From Mariniphaga sp964398855 (GTDB lineage: Bacteria; Bacteroidota; Bacteroidia; Bacteroidales; Prolixibacteraceae), in contig CAYNOQ010000118.1 of assembly GCA_964398855.1 (NCBI GenBank), forward strand, positions 1-6,776: DNA of 6,776 bases, in the 5' to 3' direction. The notes below the pieces were generated by a model, which had not been told where the DNA came from, did not search any database, and was given only the letters and a program-made list of their open reading frames with translations. Both the position numbers and the translations under genes were made by a program. Of the stretch, positions 1 to 6,729 are shown in pieces; position 1 is the first letter of the stretch, and each line of letters starts with the position of its first letter.

Positions 1-1382
1 GTGAGCCACAGATTGCCTTCGGAATCGAAATCAAGTCCGCCAACCCAGACATACGGAGCATCCGGGCTATCAGGGAGTGCCGTTTCAAGCGGACTGTTGT
101 GATTGGTATAGCGGTGCACAAGCTCATCATTTTTAAATTCCAGCAATCCGCCGCCCCAACTGGCTGCAAAAAAATGGCTTTCATCTTGCGGATTCACAGC
201 AATAGAATGGATATTATGAAACCCGTCCATTTCGGGGATTTCATTTTTGGAAAAGTAGGTCCACCGGTTGTCGCTAAGCCGTTGAAATCTGGGAGTAATC
301 CAATCGGTTGTATTTCCAGGGGTAACCCACAAATTCCTGCCGATTTGCTGAAGTGAATAGATAGTATTGTCAATCGGCCCGGAAAATGTTACCCGTTCAG
401 AGTTTTCTCCCAAAATCCGTATGAAAGAGTATTGCTCGTCAGCAATCCAAATGGTTCCATCAGCAAAAGAGGCAGCGCTTTTTGGTTCAATGGAAGAAAC
501 CGTCTTGTCATTAAACTGGTAGTTTGTAATGTGTCTTGAGACAGCATTGTTTTCATCTACAATGTACACCTGTCGGCGACTTGCAATGACAAGGAATTTC
601 CCGTTGCTCTGCATATCTGCAGCAAAACCGATTTGTTTCAGATAGGGCTGCCAGGTATTCCCGTTCAGAATATACATTTCATCTTCAAACCAGGTTTCGG
701 GAGTGTAGTTGGCAATAATTTTTCCGGAATGAAAAGCCAGATGATTGAACTTTCCATCCGCGTGGGGAATGTTTTCAATGCGCTTCCACAAATTAAAATC
801 GAGCAGATTGCTGTTGTGCCTGTCAGCTCTTAAGATTCCGTTGTCCGTTGCTGCATAAAGATATTCCGAGTCGGCTTCTACATCGTTGACCGAGATGTAA
901 CTTCCGTTTTCTCCGATGATATAAGTATCCTTAATTTCCTGCTTTTGAAGATTCAGCACTACAATGCCAAAGCTGCATGAAAGATAGGCTTCATTTTCAA
1001 TGATAGAAATATTGTTGATTTTCTTGCCGGTAATCTGCTTGCGCATGATGTCGGGAAGATTTATCACTTTTTTATCATAAATCAGGTCGATATTGCAGTT
1101 GGCATAGGTAACGATCAGTGCCTTGTCGGCTTCACTCCAGGCGATGGACTCAACGCCAAAATCCGATAATCCGGCAATCTCTGAGAGTTTGCTTATGCTG
1201 TTGTCGCGGGTATCATAACAGATAACGCCGCCACCGGTTACACAGTAAGCCTTGTCGGGAGAAAGCGCAACTTTGAATGCGCTGTTATAGGATAAGTAAT
1301 CATGCCAGCTTCCCTGGCGGTGTTGTGCAGACAAGGCAAATGCGTTAAGAAATACAACGAGCACAAAAAATTTTTTTTTCAT
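1..1382 (-). CDS. porZ: PorZ, type IX secretion system surface component (N-terminal ~460 residues; gene runs off the left edge)
   Basis: The minus-strand frame is open from an ATG at 1382 to the window edge, about 460 codons without a stop, so the 3' end lies outside. The protein starts MKKKFFVLVVFLNAFALSAQ: a lysine-rich n-region, a hydrophobic core and a likely signal peptidase I site after A19. The mature part opens with WHDYLSYNSAFKVALSPDKA (residues 25-44), then GGGVICYD, LSEIAGLSDFGVESIAW and an ANCNIDLIYD segment. This order of short beta-strand repeats is the hallmark N-terminus of PorZ, which folds as two seven-bladed beta-propellers plus a C-terminal T9SS signal domain. Near residue 410 there is SIAVNPQDESHFFAASWGGG, another typical PorZ blade. 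From family knowledge, PorZ lies on the cell surface, binds anionic LPS and passes it to the PorU sortase in the attachment complex. PorZ proteins are usually about 750-800 residues, so roughly 60% is visible and the C-terminal signal cannot be checked. A generic two-component-regulator-type propeller protein is the alternative, but the N-terminal match is specific. Confidence 0.88.
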   Translation of the reverse strand, partial: MKKKFFVLVVFLNAFALSAQHRQGSWHDYLSYNSAFKVALSPDKAYCVTGGGVICYDTRDNSISKLSEIAGLSDFGVESIAWSEADKALIVTYANCNIDLIYDKKVINLPDIMRKQITGKKINNISIIENEAYLSCSFGIVVLNLQKQEIKDTYIIGENGSYISVNDVEADSEYLYAATDNGILRADRHNSNLLDFNLWKRIENIPHADGKFNHLAFHSGKIIANYTPETWFEDEMYILNGNTWQPYLKQIGFAADMQSNGKFLVIASRRQVYIVDENNAVSRHITNYQFNDKTVSSIEPKSAASFADGTIWIADEQYSFIRILGENSERVTFSGPIDNTIYSLQQIGRNLWVTPGNTTDWITPRFQRLSDNRWTYFSKNEIPEMDGFHNIHSIAVNPQDESHFFAASWGGGLLEFKNDELVHRYTNHNSPLETALPDSPDAPYVWVGGLDFDSEGNLWL

Positions 1383-1510
1383 AACCTTTTTGCGGAATTC
1401 ATTATTTAAACGGAACTCCCTCTTATTTATTTTAATACGATTTCCCGCTATCATTTAGAAAACTGACATGTCTATTCTCAGGTCAAGTTTATATTATTCA
1501 TTTCAAAAAA
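1383..1510. other. Intergenic region between yfhO-like gene and porZ
   Basis: This 128-nt AT-rich gap lies between two genes on the same strand and must contain the porZ leader. No convincing TAnnTTTG promoter box was found on the minus strand. Read on the minus strand, GAATTCCG and GAGTTCCG form an imperfect 8-nt direct repeat 18 nt apart (plus 1393-1400 and 1411-1418), within 40 nt of the porZ start. The plus strand carries an 8-bp palindrome GACATGTC at 1465-1472. A weak bulged stem at about 1461-1489 could be drawn, but it is not a clear terminator. Whether porZ is read from its own promoter or by read-through from rdgB-yfhO cannot be decided here. Confidence 0.6.
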
Positions 1511-4243
1511 TTAAAATAATTGGTAAAAATCGATCTTGATATCATCCAAACGGAATGTCTCGCGATTCGGATTCCACAGATAAACTACTATCTCTTCTTC
1601 TTCTTTCAAGTCATAAAAATTCCTGAAATAAACTATTTCATTCCATTGATGCAGTTTTTCAATCTCTTTTTCAAGTTTGGCGGCATGCCATCCGGACTGA
1701 ATGTTTCCAGTCCTTACTTCGCTGACCATTAGTGCACTGCAATAATTTTCCGGATAAATTTTAGCTTTAACAATCAGTGTACCGCTTTTTATTTTCAGGT
1801 CATTGCATGAAATCCTGACCATATCAAAAAAATCATCTTCAGTATGGATTTTCATGCTTTTTTCTCCTGAAAATGCAATGGAATCATTTGGCAGTGGCTC
1901 ATTTTCAAAATCCTGAAATAAATGAAACAAACTGTTCTTTTTTTCCTGATGCTGAGCCAGTATTTCATGCAGGGTTAAGTTTTCATTCCTGGCACTCAGT
2001 CTCTTCAATGCAAAAAAGGAAATGACTAAAAAAACTGCCAAAGGGATAAATATAAAAATTCCGCCACGAAATTTATATTTACGAACTGCGTACCCAATCA
2101 GGAATAGAAGGGCTAAAAGAAATAAAGCATTTGAAATAATATAAGGAACCAGAATTTTCTGATTTTCATACTTGAACCGGATAACATGTTCCCCTTTAGG
2201 GAGATAAATAGTCCTGTAATTGAAGTTTGAAGTATAAACAGGTGTTTCACTATGATCAATATATGCTTTCCAGCCCTTAAAATGAGTTTGCAGCATGGTC
2301 AGAAACTGACTGTTTTTTGTTGTGGCTGTTGCCACAACTTTAGTAGGTGAAAATTCAGTTATAACAATCTCATCACTGTTGTCGGCTTTTGCAGGCTTTT
2401 TGGAAAGGATTTCAAAATCTTCACCGGAAAGATATAACACTTTTGCATCTTTTTCGACATCTACTTTTTTATCATCAAATTGTTTCAGGGGAAGGATGGT
2501 GTCTGAGAAATAGAAGAGATGATTGTTCAGCACAGCGTTTCTGAGATTGGGAAAATCGCCATCAAGCCTGCTGTACGAGTCCAGCTTAAAAGATGAAAAA
2601 GAGTCAAAAGAGACCTGTTTAGAAAAAATAGAAGTGTTTCTCCAAAAAGGAGAAAATAAAGCGTGCTGCTGGTCGTTGAAAATAATTTTGCTGTCAGTAG
2701 GTATCGGAAATTTACCGGGATACAACGCCAGATCCTTTTTCATTCTGAAAGGCTTATGCAAGGCATCCGTAACAGTTGCAGACATATTCAACTGCGTTGC
2801 CACAATTGTTTCGGCAGCCACAAGAATAACAACAAGCAAGGAAGCGCGTTTCAATCTCACATATCTGAAAATTATTGAAAGAAAAGCAATACAGATTATA
2901 ATCTGAAAAACTGACTGAAAAAATACATGCTGATAAAAAGACATACTCAGCAATTTATCGGCTAAGTTTCTGTATTCCTTTAAGGCGCTGAATTCCTGGG
3001 CGCTGACTTTAGTCAGGGCATAGAAAACAAGAGCAATCAGCATGAGCAAAAAGAAAATTCCCAACGCAAATATCTTGTTCTTTTCTTTTTCATAATTTTT
3101 TTGAAAATAGGCAAAATAATTAGCTGCCAAAAGGATAAATGCAAACAGCCCAAAAATCCGGATATATGCTGCTGAAAGGAAAAGATTCATAAAGGGGACA
3201 TATTTGAATAGCAATTCCCTCACCGGCAAGAAAGAAAATGACATGGCAAAAATCACCAGTCCGTAACCAAGAATCAGATATTCGGGAACAGAGCGTTTAT
3301 GAAAAAGAGCGGCAAGAAACAACAAAAAAGGAATGAATCCGAAATAGTGATTCCGAAGCGCCACATCGGCAACACCAAAAAATTCATCATATTTTAGCGT
3401 TGAATTGGGGAGAATGAATGAAATTACGGATTTGAAACTTTGTCCGAGACCGGTTGATTGTGCAAGGCTTATTCCGCTTGCCAGGCGATTAACCGAGGGA
3501 ATAATCTCCAGTGTTGAAACAATGAGAGGCAGAGAAAAAGCAATCACAATCAGCAGTAACCAAAGATTTGCCCGGATTGTTTCCCAGACTACCCGGAAAT
3601 TTCTCTGTGCTGTTTCTTTAACAATAAAATAGAAAAAAAGAAGAATTAACAGATAAAAAAGAGTAAAGGATAGTGCCTGATAAGCACCCGAAATCATCAA
3701 AAAAACAAAAACAGCAGTTTTCAAAGCCTGAATGAAATTTCTCTTCTCTTGCAGTTTTAGGAAATGCAAAATCACAAAGGGAATCCACGCAGCGCCAACC
3801 AAAAGAAAAAAATGTTGCCCGTGAGCGGTGATAAAACCACTTAGCGCATAGGACATACCGGCAAGAAGCGAGGCAAGATGGTTTTTATTAAAATGAAGAG
3901 ATAGTCCGTACATTCCTCTTGCTGCAAGAAACAGATAGAGCATAAACAAAATGTGCATGACATAAATGCTATATCCCGTAAAAAGACTGGTGTACAACAA
4001 CTCGGGGTAAAAAGTTGGAGCCTGCAGGTCTGCATAAAAAGGGGTACCTGTTTGCTGATAGGGATTCCAGAAAGGGAAATATCCCGACTGGATACATTCT
4101 GAAAAATAAAAACGGAAAGGAAATACCACATCTATGAGGTCCCACTTTAGCGCCTGTGTAAAAAAAGCAACCTGCCAGTATCCTAATAAAACAACAACTA
4201 ACAGAAAAAGAGAGGGTTTTATTTTTTTTAAAAAATTGACCAT
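1511..4243 (-). CDS. YfhO-like GT-C family polytopic membrane glycosyltransferase with a C-terminal beta-sandwich extension
   Basis: A 910-residue integral membrane protein. After a first membrane segment (about 11-29) comes the acidic loop KWDLIDVVFPFRFYF (33-47), with D35 and D38 as candidate catalytic or metal-binding residues of the GT-C fold. FPFWNPYQQTGTPFYADLQ (56-74) and FYP (78-80) follow, the signature of YfhO-type proteins. Further hydrophobic segments fill about 88-485. A soluble region (about 486-698) ends in GWKAYIDHSETPVY (657-670) and IYLPKGEHVIRFKYE (679-693), the conserved C-terminal YfhO motif. Two more membrane segments (about 700-718 and 728-746) are followed by a 160-residue soluble tail (750-910). 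Family knowledge: GT-C enzymes use polyprenyl-phosphate sugars on the outer face of the inner membrane, and Bacillus YfhO acts in teichoic acid glycosylation. The acceptor here is unknown. The ATG at 4243 is 4 nt beyond the rdgB stop, so the two genes should be co-transcribed. The fold class is firm; the substrate is not. Confidence 0.85.
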   Translation of the reverse strand: MVNFLKKIKPSLFLLVVVLLGYWQVAFFTQALKWDLIDVVFPFRFYFSECIQSGYFPFWNPYQQTGTPFYADLQAPTFYPELLYTSLFTGYSIYVMHILFMLYLFLAARGMYGLSLHFNKNHLASLLAGMSYALSGFITAHGQHFFLLVGAAWIPFVILHFLKLQEKRNFIQALKTAVFVFLMISGAYQALSFTLFYLLILLFFYFIVKETAQRNFRVVWETIRANLWLLLIVIAFSLPLIVSTLEIIPSVNRLASGISLAQSTGLGQSFKSVISFILPNSTLKYDEFFGVADVALRNHYFGFIPFLLFLAALFHKRSVPEYLILGYGLVIFAMSFSFLPVRELLFKYVPFMNLFLSAAYIRIFGLFAFILLAANYFAYFQKNYEKEKNKIFALGIFFLLMLIALVFYALTKVSAQEFSALKEYRNLADKLLSMSFYQHVFFQSVFQIIICIAFLSIIFRYVRLKRASLLVVILVAAETIVATQLNMSATVTDALHKPFRMKKDLALYPGKFPIPTDSKIIFNDQQHALFSPFWRNTSIFSKQVSFDSFSSFKLDSYSRLDGDFPNLRNAVLNNHLFYFSDTILPLKQFDDKKVDVEKDAKVLYLSGEDFEILSKKPAKADNSDEIVITEFSPTKVVATATTKNSQFLTMLQTHFKGWKAYIDHSETPVYTSNFNYRTIYLPKGEHVIRFKYENQKILVPYIISNALFLLALLFLIGYAVRKYKFRGGIFIFIPLAVFLVISFFALKRLSARNENLTLHEILAQHQEKKNSLFHLFQDFENEPLPNDSIAFSGEKSMKIHTEDDFFDMVRISCNDLKIKSGTLIVKAKIYPENYCSALMVSEVRTGNIQSGWHAAKLEKEIEKLHQWNEIVYFRNFYDLKEEEEIVVYLWNPNRETFRLDDIKIDFYQLF

Positions 4244-4247
4244 TCTG

Positions 4248-4823
4248 TTATGTAGATTTTAAATAATCCGTCAGCTTTTGCACAGCTCTTGCCCGGTGGC
4301 TGATTTGATTTTTTTCATTGAGGCTCATTTCTGCAAATGTTTTTTGGAATCCGTTTGGCAGAAAAATAGGGTCGTATCCAAAGCCGGTATTCCCTTTTTT
4401 TTCGCTGATGATTTCTCCATCAACAATTCCCTCAAACATCTGCTCGTTGCCGTCAATCACCAATGAAATCACTGTGCGGAACCGGGCGTTTCTGTTTGTT
4501 TTGGTTTTCAGCTTTGCCAGAACCTTGTCCATATTTGCCTGCGAATCTTTGGACTCGCCGGCATAGCGGGCAGATAAAACTCCGGGCTCACCGTTCAGCG
4601 CTTTAATCTCAAGACCGGTGTCATCCGCAAAACAGGGGTATCCGTATTTTTCATAAATGAAAAATGCTTTTTGCCGGGCATTTTCTTCAAGTGTGGAGTA
4701 ATCTTCGGGAATTTCTTCGTTGCACCCGATATCTTTCAGGCTTAGCAATTCAAAGCTGTTGCCTAAAATTGCCTGTAATTCTTCTAATTTGTGCCGGTTA
4801 TTTGTTGCAAATACCAATTTCAT
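4248..4823 (-). CDS. rdgB: RdgB/HAM1 family non-canonical purine NTP pyrophosphatase (dITP/XTP diphosphatase)
   Basis: A 191-residue cytoplasmic enzyme of the usual family length (about 190-200). It hydrolyses ITP, dITP and XTP to the monophosphates and pyrophosphate, keeping deaminated purines out of DNA and RNA. The substrate-phosphate loop FATNNRHKLEEL is at residues 5-16. The metal and catalytic segment FADDTGLEI is at 65-73, with D68 equivalent to the general base D69 of E. coli RdgB. The base-recognition motif GFGYDPIF is at 147-154 and the closing SHRARA at 175-180. All expected key residues are present. The ATG at 4823 places the phosphate loop at the extreme N-terminus, as in homologues, so this start is secure. 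It is the first gene of the minus-strand run and ends 4 nt before the yfhO-like start. A possible promoter box lies at 4839-4846. Confidence 0.96.
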   Translation of the reverse strand: MKLVFATNNRHKLEELQAILGNSFELLSLKDIGCNEEIPEDYSTLEENARQKAFFIYEKYGYPCFADDTGLEIKALNGEPGVLSARYAGESKDSQANMDKVLAKLKTKTNRNARFRTVISLVIDGNEQMFEGIVDGEIISEKKGNTGFGYDPIFLPNGFQKTFAEMSLNEKNQISHRARAVQKLTDYLKST

Positions 4824-4838
4824 CGCTTTTGTTTTGCG

Positions 4839-4866
4839 TAAAAATAGGTAAAAATCCCATTTTCAA
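4839..4866 (-). promoter_or_regulatory. Candidate promoter for rdgB (Bacteroidota type, weak)
   Basis: On the minus strand TATTTTTA (plus 4839-4846) matches the Bacteroidota -7 box TAnnTTTG in seven of eight positions, the last base being A instead of G. TTG (plus 4864-4866) lies 17 nt upstream as a possible -33 element, slightly closer than the usual spacing of about 19-21. Transcription would begin some 10 nt before the rdgB ATG. The region is AT-rich, so a chance match is possible. Confidence 0.3.
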
Positions 4867-4877
4867 GCCATAAAATT

Positions 4878-4903
4878 TTTTGAATGGAACCACCCATTGA
4901 AAA
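4878..4903. repeat. Imperfect 10-bp inverted repeat, 6-nt spacer
   Basis: The arms TTTTGAATGG (4878-4887) and CCATTGAAAA (4894-4903) pair at 9 of 10 positions around the spacer AACCAC. The mismatch is G4882 against G4899. The repeat ends one base before the perfect dyad at 4905-4932 and has the same spacer length. It lies in the divergent rdgB/5003 region, between the two candidate promoters, which suits a regulator-binding site. The function is unproven. Confidence 0.6.
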
Positions 4904-4904
4904 C

Positions 4905-4932
4905 ATTTATTCACAACCATCTGTGAATAAAT
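4905..4932. repeat. Perfect 11-bp inverted repeat, 6-nt spacer; each arm contains a consensus DnaA box
   Basis: The arms ATTTATTCACA (4905-4915) and TGTGAATAAAT (4922-4932) are exact reverse complements around the spacer ACCATC. Positions 4907-4915 read TTATTCACA and 4922-4930 read TGTGAATAA, so both arms match the DnaA box consensus TTATNCACA exactly, in head-to-head orientation. The half-sites have the reverse polarity of a CRP site (TGTGA-N6-TCACA), so this is not a CRP operator. Neither strand has a T-tract after the stem, and the flanking genes diverge, so it is not a terminator. Binding by DnaA or by a dimeric repressor are both possible. Confidence 0.75.
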
Positions 4933-4970
4933 TTATCCTGCGAATGGTAACAGTTCATTTTTGAATTTAT

Positions 4971-4978
4971 TAACTTCG
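4971..4978 (+). promoter_or_regulatory. Candidate -7 promoter box for the 5003-5743 gene
   Basis: TAACTTCG followed by CA resembles the Bacteroidota -7 box TAnnTTTG with one difference (C for T). It lies 24 nt upstream of the ATG at 5003, giving a leader of roughly 15-20 nt. No good TTTG -33 element is present at the expected 19-21 nt upstream. The dyads at 4878-4932 would fall upstream of this promoter. Confidence 0.4.
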
Positions 4979-5002
4979 CATCAATTGAAAGTTAAAAATA
5001 TT

Positions 5003-5743
5003 ATGCCCTACCGCCGATTGCCAACAACCGACAGAGCCAGGCTCCGCGCTCTGGATGCAGCTCTGAACATGGCTTCCACAAGAGATGCCGGCAAGCTCGC
5101 TTTCAGCAAATCCACTGTTCTTGAATTGAAAGAAGTAAAAACAAACTTTGAGAATCATCTTCGTCAGTATGAGTTTGATATGCAAATCGAATCGGAGCGA
5201 AGTGCAGATTACAAAGCAGCTTTTGAAAAGGCAAAGTTGTATGTCTCCCATTTTATTCAGGTGCTTTATATGAATATTGAGCGGGAAGAGCTGAAGGAAG
5301 AAGTACTTCCGTTTTACGGACTTGAATTTTGCGAAGGAAAAATTCCACCGATGAACACAGAGCAGGAGATTTTAGAGTGGGGAAAAAAGGTGATGCAGGG
5401 CGAGCAGAAAAGATTGGAAAAGGGTGGAAGCCCGGTTTACAATCCATCGGTTGCGCTGGTTAAGGTTAATGTGGAAAACTTTTATGAAGCAGCTGTTTTT
5501 CAGCAAAATCTGAAGCGAAACACTTTGCGGAGCTATGAAAAAATGGTGACACTTCGCCGCGAAACCAACAGTTTTATCAGCAAATTGTGGACGGAGATTG
5601 AAGACAATGTGGAAAATATCACTCCCAGGCAAAAGCGTCAGCGCGCAGAGGAGTATGGTGTGGTGTATGTCTATCGCCGTAATGAAAAGAAAAGAATCCG
5701 TTCCGAAGGAATTCAGGTTGATTTGCTGTTTGACTTCAATTAA
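5003..5743 (+). CDS. Conserved Bacteroidota protein of unknown function ('MPYRRLP' family)
   Basis: A 246-residue protein with no signal peptide and no membrane segment, so probably cytoplasmic. It begins MPYRRLPTTDRARLRALDAA, and I recognise this opening from hypothetical proteins widespread in Bacteroidota. I know of no assigned function. Other likely conserved stretches are KLAFSKST (31-38), KAKLYVSHFIQVLYM (76-90), FYGLEF (104-109), NTEQEILEWGKKVMQGE (118-134), NPSVALVKV (147-155) and EEYGVVYVYRRNEKK (216-230). The sequence is rich in charged residues and mostly helical in appearance. Segment 159-205 could be a helical hairpin. The frame extends upstream to a TTG at 4961, but the ATG at 5003 is preferred: it starts exactly at the conserved MPYRR motif, follows an A-rich leader, and a candidate -7 box lies between the TTG and the ATG. 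The gene diverges from rdgB and ends in a 4-nt stop overlap with the CPBP gene. No catalytic signature was found. Confidence 0.85.
   Translation: MPYRRLPTTDRARLRALDAALNMASTRDAGKLAFSKSTVLELKEVKTNFENHLRQYEFDMQIESERSADYKAAFEKAKLYVSHFIQVLYMNIEREELKEEVLPFYGLEFCEGKIPPMNTEQEILEWGKKVMQGEQKRLEKGGSPVYNPSVALVKVNVENFYEAAVFQQNLKRNTLRSYEKMVTLRRETNSFISKLWTEIEDNVENITPRQKRQRAEEYGVVYVYRRNEKKRIRSEGIQVDLLFDFN
5740..5743. other. Convergent stop codons sharing TTAA
   Basis: The plus-strand gene ends with TAA at 5741-5743 and the minus-strand CPBP gene ends with TAA at 5742-5740, so both stops are read from the palindrome TTAA. No intergenic space remains for a terminator. Each transcript must therefore extend into the other gene's 3' end. 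Confidence 0.9.
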
Positions 5744-6678
5744 GATTCAGGAAGTACTAATTTCTCGTTGCGGTTTTCATTTCTGACCAGAAGAAGGAGC
5801 AGTAAAACCAAAGCCAGGCTTATTACTGCAAGGTAATAGCTTCCGGATGATGCCCCGATTTCCTCAAACTCCGGAGTCAATATACCCTTATCAATCAAAT
5901 AGATGCCGACAACAGAGATGGCATTGAAAAATATATGTGCAATGACCGGCAGCCACATGGAACCACTCCACACCAGCAGATATCCGAACATTACGCCAAG
6001 AAGCATACGGGGAACAAATCCGTAAAACTGCATGTGCAATGCACTGAACAGAATTGCAGAAATCCAGATTCCCCAGTGATGATTTCGCGTCCATCCGGTG
6101 AAAATCCGCTGAATCACTCCGCGGAAAAGAAGTTCTTCACCGACTCCAGCCAAAACGGCAACCATAAACAGATTGAAAAGCAATCCGCCGACTGATTCCA
6201 CTTTTAAAAATGCTTCAAGAAGAACAGTGGCTCTCTCCTCCGCATTTTTCATCCAGAGTTCGACGCCTTCAAGAAATGCGGGAAACTCCATCCGGGAGTT
6301 CCACTCCGCAATGAAATTAACCAATGGGAGGGAGAAAAAAACCAAAGCTATAACCATCATCAGTGAGGGGGAAGCAGATTTTTTGTTCAGCAAAAGATAT
6401 TCGGCAACACGACCGTGAAAAAGCCAGGCTAACACCAGCGAGGGTACAATAAAAAGCCCAAAAGACTGGGTAACCTGAAAATATTTCAAAATGCGGATAC
6501 TTTGAGGATCGCTCAAATCAGCAATTCCCGTCAGCTGAAGCAGTGAATCGGTTCCGAAGAAAGGCATAGCCAGCAACATGGACAGGAGCATAAAAGCAAA
6601 AAAGATTGCCAGAATGACAAACCCCGAAAAGAGAAGTTGTGGAAACGGTTTCATCCCCCGAAAGGCTGTTATTTGCAT
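5740..6678 (-). CDS. CPBP family intramembrane protease (Abi/CAAX-protease-like)
   Basis: A 312-residue polytopic membrane protein. Hydrophobic segments lie at about 14-39, 71-87, 105-122, 162-178, 203-216, 223-237, 243-262 and 281-298. The CPBP catalytic signature is complete: GEELLFRG at 180-187 gives the EExxxR motif (E181, E182, R186), FSALH at 211-215 supplies H215, and HIFFN at 248-252 supplies H248 and N252. Family knowledge: these glutamate/histidine intramembrane proteases relate to Rce1 CAAX endopeptidases. In bacteria they serve in bacteriocin self-immunity, peptide maturation or regulated proteolysis, and most have no known substrate. The frame continues upstream to a TTG at 6750 and an ATG at 6738. 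The ATG at 6678 is preferred because a consensus -7 box (6694-6701) lies just upstream, inside the extra stretch, and because the first membrane helix then follows a short N-terminus. An ATG at 6654 is also possible. No bacteriocin-like gene or CAAX substrate is visible nearby. Confidence 0.9.
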   Translation of the reverse strand: MQITAFRGMKPFPQLLFSGFVILAIFFAFMLLSMLLAMPFFGTDSLLQLTGIADLSDPQSIRILKYFQVTQSFGLFIVPSLVLAWLFHGRVAEYLLLNKKSASPSLMMVIALVFFSLPLVNFIAEWNSRMEFPAFLEGVELWMKNAEERATVLLEAFLKVESVGGLLFNLFMVAVLAGVGEELLFRGVIQRIFTGWTRNHHWGIWISAILFSALHMQFYGFVPRMLLGVMFGYLLVWSGSMWLPVIAHIFFNAISVVGIYLIDKGILTPEFEEIGASSGSYYLAVISLALVLLLLLLVRNENRNEKLVLPES

Positions 6679-6693
6679 TTTAAAATTTTCGGG

Positions 6694-6701
6694 CAAATAT
6701 A
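6694..6701 (-). promoter_or_regulatory. Bacteroidota -7 promoter box for the CPBP gene
   Basis: On the minus strand this reads TATATTTG, a full match to the Bacteroidota -7 consensus TAnnTTTG. It lies 15 nt upstream of the ATG at 6678, implying a leader of about 10 nt. No strong TTTG element is present at -33. The box decides the start of the CPBP gene, because longer starts would place the promoter inside the coding sequence. Confidence 0.5.
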
Positions 6702-6729
6702 ATGAAAAGAGAGCATTGAACTGAAATTC

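Noticed and set aside
99..833. Two short plus-strand open frames opposite porZ.
   Set aside because: The minus-strand frame is continuously open across the whole region and encodes a recognisable PorZ propeller, so these are shadows.
1461..1489. Possible stem-loop downstream of the yfhO-like gene as a rho-independent terminator.
   Set aside because: The stem is short, AT-rich and bulged (AACTGAC against GTCAAGTT), and only TTTTCT follows on the minus strand. It is too weak to call.
2523..2906. Plus-strand open frame of 127 codons inside the yfhO-like gene.
   Set aside because: It lies antisense within a clearly coding membrane protein gene, has no recognisable domain or promoter, and its composition is what antisense reading of that gene would give.
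4905..4932. CRP/FNR-type operator reading of the TCACA/TGTGA dyad.
   Set aside because: The half-sites face the wrong way: CRP sites read TGTGA-N6-TCACA, whereas here TCACA comes first. The longer arms match DnaA boxes instead.
4905..4932. Bidirectional transcription terminator.
   Set aside because: Both flanking genes start from this region and point away from it, and no T-tract follows the stem on either strand.
4824..5002. Complete chromosomal replication origin.
   Set aside because: Only two exact DnaA boxes are visible, with no cluster of further boxes and no dnaA, dnaN or other typical origin neighbour in the window.
5740..6678. CPBP protein as an immunity gene of a bacteriocin or abortive-infection system.
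   Set aside because: No bacteriocin precursor, processing or transport gene, or other defence gene lies beside it. The family membership alone does not support that role.
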